Shown here one piece after another: positions 7,017 to 11,854 of a stretch of 11,854 bases of DNA. Origin of the DNA: JAICLL01 sp035252155 (GTDB lineage: Bacteria; Planctomycetota; Planctomycetia; Pirellulales; JAICIG01); NCBI GenBank assembly GCA_035252155.1, contig DATFDL010000234.1, forward strand, positions 1 through 11,854, in the 5' to 3' direction. The notes under the pieces were generated by a model. That model worked only from the letters and a program-made list of their open reading frames with translations, did no database searches and had not been told where the DNA came from. Each line of letters opens with the position of its first letter. Positions within the stretch are counted from its first letter, which is position 1. The translations under genes were made by a program, and so were the position numbers.

Positions 7017-7737
7017 CGGCGCCCTGGAGCAGCTCGTGTTTCCAATCAGCTCCGCGGGGCATGTCGAGCACGAACTGCACTTGAAAATAATCGCGCCTCC
7101 GCACGTGCTCCGATTTGCTGGTCAACCACTGGGCGGCCCAGCGCTTAAGACGGCGCTGCCAGCGCTCGTCGGCCGCCGCCAACGCGACCCACTGCTGCAT
7201 GGCCGCGACGAATTGATTGGCCCCGCGCACGAAGCGGGCCGATACCGGCCGCTTCGCGCCGAGGGCAAACACTGTGTGCGGAAAGCGCTCGTTGCCTTGC
7301 CAACCGACCAGCGCAGCGTCGAGCGGCGCCAGCAGCCGCGTCAGGCAGCTTGGCGTGAGCCGCCAATAGTCGCTGGGATGATCGTGGATGTGAAAGTCCA
7401 AGGGCGCCGCGATCAAGATCACGCCGCCGGGGGCCAGCACGCGGATCATCTCGTCGACCGCCCGGCGGGCTTCGAAGACGTGCTCCAAAGTCTCGACGCA
7501 CACGATGGTCTGGGCCACGCCGTCGGCCAACGAAAGCGCCGCCAGGTCTTCGATCCGATCGACGCCCGGTCCCGGCCGCAGGTCGCATCCCACGTAGTAC
7601 TGGTTTGGAAACAACGGGCGCAGATCGGCCAGCTCTTCTTGGCCCTCGACCAGGTACGAGCCGAATTCGTAAACCGGGCCGTCGAGCTCGAACGCCTCGG
7701 CCGCCAATTTGACAAACGCGCGAACATTATCTCGCAT
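6970..7737 (-). CDS. SAM-dependent methyltransferase with repeat-derived C-terminus
   Basis: A 255-residue Methyltransf_11-like protein. The SAM-binding region is a variant type: VYEFGSYLVEGQ (about 21-32) replaces the usual GxGxG loop. It is followed by YYVGCDLRPGPGVDRIEDL with the expected acidic residue, then VCVETLEHVFEARRAVDEMIRVLAPGGVILIAAP for motifs IV to VI, and HDHPSDYWRLTP. This reads like methylases found in surface-glycan loci. The ATG at 7737 overlaps the end of the glycosyltransferase gene by 11 bp, so the two are very likely coupled. The true domain seems to finish near DWKHELLQ. The last 15 or so residues (GEGSGFRVQGSGRAS region) are translated heptamer repeat, so the original stop has been displaced by repeat insertion. 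The enzyme is probably intact. The acceptor is unknown. Confidence 0.87.
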   Translation of the reverse strand: MRDNVRAFVKLAAEAFELDGPVYEFGSYLVEGQEELADLRPLFPNQYYVGCDLRPGPGVDRIEDLAALSLADGVAQTIVCVETLEHVFEARRAVDEMIRVLAPGGVILIAAPLDFHIHDHPSDYWRLTPSCLTRLLAPLDAALVGWQGNERFPHTVFALGAKRPVSARFVRGANQFVAAMQQWVALAAADERWQRRLKRWAAQWLTSKSEHVRRRDYFQVQFVLDMPRGADWKHELLQGAGEGSGFRVQGSGRAS

Positions 7738-9484
7738 CAGCGTCGACCCTCCATTGTGCGAACCGTTCGGGATACCAACGCCAGACGGTGACGCCATGCT
7801 TCTCGGCGCCCTCTGGGGCGAAACGGGCGGCCGGTTCGCCGGCCTGAGCCACCAACAGCCGCAGCGTCTCGCTGCGGCGGCTGTTCGCATCCAACTCGGC
7901 CTGTTCCACCACGACATACGCCAAGCTCGGATCGCGAAAGGCCGCCTGCGCCGCTTCATAGCGATAGGTTTTGCGGCCGGTATAAAGAGCTGTCCAGCCG
8001 CGGCTGTCGAGCACGGCGGCGGCGGCAGTCGCGTTCGCGTTCAGCCAGTCGGCGGCGTCGCGGTGAGCGGCACGGCTGGCGTGTAACGGGCGGAGCAGAT
8101 CGCCCGTGCAGGTGGCCAACGCCAAGGCGGCTACCGACCAGGAGAGAATTGCCTGACCGGGCTTGCGATTCAAAATCGGCATGTGGACCAGCCGCCCTCG
8201 GCTGGTTCCGCCAGGCCGACTGCGTCGGCGAAGCACAGCCGAGGGCGGCTGTGCCACATCAGGCTTTTGAGCGTGCTGATCTTCCTCGCTTACGCTTCGG
8301 GTTAGTGTGGCTAGCCAATCGCCGACCGCCACCGCCCCGACGCCCGCCCATCCTAGGCCGAGAACTACCAGCAACAGCACGTGGCGCGTCGAGAGATATC
8401 CGCCGCCGGCCGCCATATAGATCGCGGCGATCAGTAAAGTGCCGCACAGCAACTGCATGAAGCGATCGAGAGGCGTATTCAGCCGCCGCCGCGCCGACCA
8501 GAGACCAGCCAGCGCCAGCGCCCCAATCGCATAATGAAGCGTCTGCGCCAGTTCTTTGGCCAGCTTGACGGCTGCCGGCAGATAGCCGCGGAAACGGCTG
8601 CTCGCCGAAAAGTCTTTCCTACCGAAGACTAGTTGGCCCACGCCGGGCGTGTGCCATTTGGGCTCGGGACCAGCATCGTTGGCTGCCGGCGAAAGATCAT
8701 TTAAGGGCAGCGATTCGAGCGCTCCCTGCCTGCCAAGTACCCGTGCGGCGATGGCGTCGAGATTGCCCGCTTGGCTGGCGGCCAGGTAGGGTACGAGTGG
8801 TAGCGCGAGTCCAAACATCATTGCCCCGGCGGCGCGCATCGCGGCGCGCCAGGGTTGCCGCCACTTCCAATAACATTGAAAAGCGGCCAAGCTGGCCAGC
8901 ATCGCGACGGGCAGCACCACCGCCTCGGCCCGGGCCAACAGCGCCAAGCCCGTCAAAACGCCGCACGCAAGTAGCCAAGCGGCCGAGCGACGCTGGTCGG
9001 CAGGCGGTGCAAAGTATTCGGCCGCCGTCCAGAGGGCGAGGCAAAACAGCAACAGGTGCGTGCTGTCGCTCAATCCATCGGCCCCCAGCCGCGCAAATCC
9101 GCCCAGCACGCAAAACAGCAGCGCCCCGAGCGTTGCCGCACGACGCCCGTGCAAGCGACAGAAGAGCAGATAGACTGGCGCCACTGACAGCACGAGCGGC
9201 GCCGCGGCCGCAAGCTGCACGCTGAGCGCCCAGCCGCCTGGCCCGTCATGGCCGGCCTGCCCGAGCAGAGCATGCGTCAGCCAAACCAGCATGGGAAACA
9301 GCGGCTGCTCGGGTTGTGTGCGCACGGCCGCCGCCAGACCGTCGCGGGCGATGCCTTGGGCGACGGTCAGATAGCGAATCGAATCTTGGGCGGGCACGAC
9401 GGCGCGGTGAATGGTCCAGGCTTGCACCAGGCAAGTCACGACCAGCAGTGAGCCGAGCGTGCCCCACGAGGGGCGGATCGACAC
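7727..9484 (-). CDS. GT39-like integral-membrane glycosyltransferase
   Basis: About 585 residues from GTG 9484, with roughly ten membrane helices and the topology of the GT-C / family 39 (PMT, ArnT) enzymes that transfer sugar from polyprenyl-phosphate donors on the outer face of the membrane. Helix 1 (about 7-23) is followed by the loop VVPAQDSIRYLTVAQG, with D34 as the likely catalytic aspartate, and then QPEQPLFPMLVWLTH, the usual GT39 early-loop pattern. After the last helices lies a periplasmic-type C-terminal domain (AADWLNANATAAAAVLDSRG to WYPERFAQW). About 41 residues (394-434) between the final helices are repeat-derived (LTRSVSE and VAQPPSAV). The start is uncertain: GTG 9484, TTG 9493 and TTG 9586 are all in frame, none has a clear Shine-Dalgarno sequence, and I chose the one nearest helix 1. 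It heads the four-gene cluster and overlaps the next gene by 11 bp. Confidence 0.87.
   Translation of the reverse strand: MSIRPSWGTLGSLLVVTCLVQAWTIHRAVVPAQDSIRYLTVAQGIARDGLAAAVRTQPEQPLFPMLVWLTHALLGQAGHDGPGGWALSVQLAAAAPLVLSVAPVYLLFCRLHGRRAATLGALLFCVLGGFARLGADGLSDSTHLLLFCLALWTAAEYFAPPADQRRSAAWLLACGVLTGLALLARAEAVVLPVAMLASLAAFQCYWKWRQPWRAAMRAAGAMMFGLALPLVPYLAASQAGNLDAIAARVLGRQGALESLPLNDLSPAANDAGPEPKWHTPGVGQLVFGRKDFSASSRFRGYLPAAVKLAKELAQTLHYAIGALALAGLWSARRRLNTPLDRFMQLLCGTLLIAAIYMAAGGGYLSTRHVLLLVVLGLGWAGVGAVAVGDWLATLTRSVSEEDQHAQKPDVAQPPSAVLRRRSRPGGTSRGRLVHMPILNRKPGQAILSWSVAALALATCTGDLLRPLHASRAAHRDAADWLNANATAAAAVLDSRGWTALYTGRKTYRYEAAQAAFRDPSLAYVVVEQAELDANSRRSETLRLLVAQAGEPAARFAPEGAEKHGVTVWRWYPERFAQWRVDADAR
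8181..8259. repeat. Inverted repeat (VAQPPSAV-type) inside the GT39 gene
   Basis: Arms at 8181-8206 and about 8234-8259 match in inverted orientation at 22 of the first 24 positions (ATGTGG-NN-CAGCCGCCCTCGGCTG). Each arm also contains its own small CAGCCG/CGGCTG stem. Read in the gene's frame the distal arm gives VAQPPSAV, a peptide I recall from many planctomycete predicted proteins where the same DNA repeat is translated. It lies within coding sequence but keeps the frame open. Confidence 0.8.
8282..8305. repeat. LTRSVSE/NPKRKRG-type interspersed repeat
   Basis: On the minus strand the sequence CTAACCCGAAGCGTAAGCGA reads LTRSVSE in the glycosyltransferase frame and NPKRKRG one frame over. 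I recognise both peptides from recurrent spurious or fused ORFs in Pirellulales genomes, so this is probably a copy of a lineage-wide dispersed repeat. It sits 22 bp from the VAQPPSAV inverted repeat, and together they form one composite insertion. Confidence 0.65.
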
Positions 9485-9718
9485 GATGTGCAATAGGTTG
9501 AACCGAGGCGGGCCGGACGAAATGACAGTAAGGCCCGGAATGTGCAATCGGGGGCGAAAGGTATTGCCCCGCCGCCTCGCGGTCAATGCGTATTTGGCGC
9601 TTTTTGCCCGACGTGCGGCCAGCGGCCGGAACTTTACGCAAGTTGCGGTGTTTTATGGGTGAGAGAAGAGCCGAATTGCGGCTTCCCCGGAACAGAGAAG
9701 TTAGGCAGTTTTCCCACG

Positions 9719-10825
9719 ATGCGGACTATTATTACCCCCAGCCACGGTTACCGGTGGCTTTTTGTGCTTGCGCTGATTGTGCCCTTTGGCGGCGCGGTCG
9801 GTTGCGGCAATGTGTTTCAGTTCGGCGCTGTCGACGCGGTCGGTGATCAGGCCGGGCAAACGGCCCTGCACGATCAGATCGATCTCATCCGCTCGGGCCA
9901 ACTGGCCAGCATCCATTCCAGCGCCTTCGACGACTCGATGATCGCCCAACTGGGCGATCTCGAAGAGCTCGAGATTCTCGACCTCGCCCAATCGCAGGTC
10001 ACCGATGCCGGCCTGGCCTCCATCGCCGGGCTGACTGAATTAAGGCAGGTGGCCCTGGACAACACGGCCATCACCGATGCCAGTCTCGCTCACCTGGCTG
10101 GCATGACCGGGTTGGAGCAGCTTTCGCTGAATCACACCAAAGTTTCCGATGCGGGCATCGCGCACTTGGGCAACTTGGCCGGGCTCGCCGAACTGCGCTT
10201 GCGAGCGACCAACATCACCGACGCCAGTCTGCAGCGCATCGGCCAATGGACCGAATTGCGGTGTCTGAGCTTGTCAGGGACTAAGACCGGCGACAAGGGC
10301 CTCGCCCAGCTCAAGGGCCTTGTGCATCTCACCGAGTTGCGGCTCGGCAATACCCAAATCACCGACGCCGGCCTCGCCTGCCTCGAACAGATGACGGAAC
10401 TACAGCAACTCAGCTTGCGCAACACTTCCATCACCGACGCGGCCTTGGAGCATCTGGGCCATTTGGAAAATCTTGAAGAACTACTCTTAGAAAATACTCA
10501 GGTTACCGATCAAGGTTTGGAACAGTTGGCCGGGTTGAGGCGGTTGAAAGCGCTCAGCCTGGCGGGAACGCAGATTACCGACCAAGGGCTTGAGCAGGTG
10601 CGGCGGTTGGAGCAGTTGTCGATTCTCTATCTCAATCGCTGCCAGGTGAGCGATGCCGGACTGCCCCACCTGGCCAAGATGCCCGCTCTGCAGATGGTCG
10701 ATCTGATGGGAACCCAGGTCACGGTCGAGGGAGCCAAGCGGCTGCAGAATCAGCTCTCGGATACCGCCGAAGTGCGGTACGACACCAGCACCGAAGTCGA
10801 TTCGGGACCGGACGCCGGCCGCTGA
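9719..10825 (+). CDS. Leucine-rich-repeat lipoprotein
   Basis: 368 residues. A signal peptide (helix about 13-22) ends in the lipobox GAVGC with Cys29 as the lipidation site, so the protein should be anchored to a membrane facing away from the cytoplasm. Residues 84-346 are eleven consecutive LRR units of 24 residues (the last of 23), with no insertions, on the pattern LxxLxLxxTxITDAGLxxLxxLxx. This is the 'TDAGL' subtype common in planctomycetes. A 22-residue acidic tail ends ...DSGPDAGR. Such proteins usually bind partner proteins and have no enzymatic site. ATG 9719 was chosen because the signal peptide and lipobox follow at the right distance. The frame extends back to 9542, but that part has no signal-peptide logic. 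No clear Shine-Dalgarno sequence is seen. The gene is divergent from the GT39 cluster across about 234 bp in which I see no convincing promoter. Confidence 0.93.
   Translation: MRTIITPSHGYRWLFVLALIVPFGGAVGCGNVFQFGAVDAVGDQAGQTALHDQIDLIRSGQLASIHSSAFDDSMIAQLGDLEELEILDLAQSQVTDAGLASIAGLTELRQVALDNTAITDASLAHLAGMTGLEQLSLNHTKVSDAGIAHLGNLAGLAELRLRATNITDASLQRIGQWTELRCLSLSGTKTGDKGLAQLKGLVHLTELRLGNTQITDAGLACLEQMTELQQLSLRNTSITDAALEHLGHLENLEELLLENTQVTDQGLEQLAGLRRLKALSLAGTQITDQGLEQVRRLEQLSILYLNRCQVSDAGLPHLAKMPALQMVDLMGTQVTVEGAKRLQNQLSDTAEVRYDTSTEVDSGPDAGR
9968..10756 (+). repeat. Tandem 72-bp LRR-coding repeats (11 units)
   Basis: Eleven in-phase units of 72 bp (the last 69 bp) encode the LRR array. The core ATCACCGACGCC (or close variants) recurs once per unit. 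DNA identity between units is moderate, so these are old protein repeats and not recent DNA duplications, except that unit 8 (about 10472-10543) uses visibly more A/T-ending codons. Confidence 0.8.
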
Positions 10826-10907
10826 AGCCGTCAGAAACCGCCGAACTTCGCCGGCAAATTCCGCAGCCGTTCCTCGGCCGCATCGGAAATCGGTCCCATC
10901 GCCCCAC

Positions 10908-10957
10908 TAGATTGCGCGCTGCGCGGCAATCTATACTAGGCTAGTTCGCTCGAACTA
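10908..10957. other. Two adjacent hairpins downstream of the LRR gene
   Basis: TAGATTGCGCG (10908-10918) pairs with CGCGGCAATCTA (10922-10933) with one bulged base. TAGTTCG (10942-10948) pairs with CGAACTA (10951-10957). They lie 83-132 nt past the LRR stop and before the small membrane gene. No T-run follows. They could end or protect the LRR transcript, or be a regulator site for the next gene. They lie inside the 10826-11031 gap, where I see nothing else. Confidence 0.4.
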
Positions 10958-11031
10958 CCGCCGCTAAGCCGCTTCTGGCCCTCATGGGCGGAAGGCGAGG
11001 CCCAATGCAACTTGTTGGAAAGCAAACCCTG

Positions 11032-11214
11032 ATGCCCAAAGCGTTGACCATTGCGGGATTGGTCGTGGCCGGATGCTTGCTGCTGCTGTTTGGACTCGAC
11101 CTGGCGCTGAAGCTTCCCTTCCACCGCGCCGAACCGGCCATGGACATCGGCTTTGTCATTTCCGCTCTGGTGCTGGGCTACCTGAGCTGGACGGCGTTTC
11201 GAGATTTGCCCTAA
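11032..11214 (+). CDS. Small two-helix membrane protein
   Basis: 60 residues that are almost entirely two membrane helices: about 4-28 (ALTIAGLVVAGCLLLLFGLDLAL) and about 37-56 (MDIGFVISALVLGYLSWTAF), joined by a short KLPFHRAEPA loop and ending RDLP. Both termini should lie on the same side. ATG 11032 is preceded by GGAAAG at about 9 nt, which favours it over in-frame ATGs at 11005 and 10984; those would only add a non-hydrophobic MGGRRGPMQLVGKQTL stretch. I recall similar tiny proteins (MPK...FGLDLA...MDIGFVxSxxxxYxSW) next to MoxR genes in planctomycetes, and here too it ends one base from the MoxR gene end, tail to tail. Function is unknown; membrane-subunit or adaptor roles are guesses. 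Confidence 0.75.
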   Translation: MPKALTIAGLVVAGCLLLLFGLDLALKLPFHRAEPAMDIGFVISALVLGYLSWTAFRDLP

Positions 11215-11215
11215 C

Positions 11216-11854
<639 letters not shown>

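Noticed and set aside
8149..8460. Separate small genes over the repeat zone (for example the frame giving NPKRKRG)
   Set aside because: The peptide arises from the dispersed DNA repeat in an alternative frame; the GT39 frame runs through the region with continuous membrane topology.
9542..9718. N-terminal extension of the LRR protein to 9542
   Set aside because: It would bury the signal peptide and lipobox more than 60 residues into the protein.

Overview
The window looks like a piece of a GC-rich planctomycete chromosome, most likely from the Pirellulales or a relative. Three things point there. The gene families match: a membrane-anchored protein with a 'RFRELHGRLPDSLAEL'-type C-terminus, a 24-residue LRR lipoprotein, and a MoxR ATPase beside a tiny two-helix membrane protein. 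Ribosome-binding sites are sparse. Several interspersed repeats resemble ones I recall from planctomycete genomes: an element read in frame as LTRSVSE, or NPKRKRG in another frame; one read as VAQPPSAV; GGGTTCA heptamers; and AAAATGCAAAA-type inverted repeats. The lineage call rests on pattern memory, not on a search. No rRNA, tRNA, CRISPR array or transposase gene was seen.

Layout. (1) 1-1292 (-): 3'-truncated membrane-anchored protein, open at the left edge. (2) 1293-1618: gene-free, with a 178-bp foldback built of four copies of one 21-nt motif and a short hairpin. (3) 3711-1619 (-): a two-gene unit, an HEAGH metallopeptidase followed by a D-Ala-D-Ala-ligase-like ATP-grasp enzyme, joined by an ATGA overlap. 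(4) 3867-4517 (+): a small membrane-anchored protein transcribed divergently from that pair. (5) 9484-4510 (-): a four-gene cluster in the order GT39-like integral-membrane glycosyltransferase, methyltransferase, alkaline-phosphatase-superfamily phosphohydrolase, second methyltransferase. Gene junctions overlap except for a repeat-filled gap at 6762-6969. (6) 9719-10825 (+): LRR lipoprotein, divergent from the cluster. (7) 11032-11214 (+): a 60-residue two-helix membrane protein. (8) 11854-11216 (-): MoxR-type AAA+ ATPase, cut by the right edge.

How the genes may work together. The peptidase/ATP-grasp pair is translationally coupled and would couple a Zn-hydrolase to a carboxylate-amine ligase, for example in peptide or cell-envelope tailoring; the substrate is unknown. 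The GT39-MT-phosphohydrolase-MT cluster suggests surface-glycan or lipid-linked sugar modification. No single gene here is of a wholly unknown class. The most unusual material is the way interspersed repeats have been absorbed into coding sequence (GT39 loop, methyltransferase C-terminus) and the four-motif foldback.
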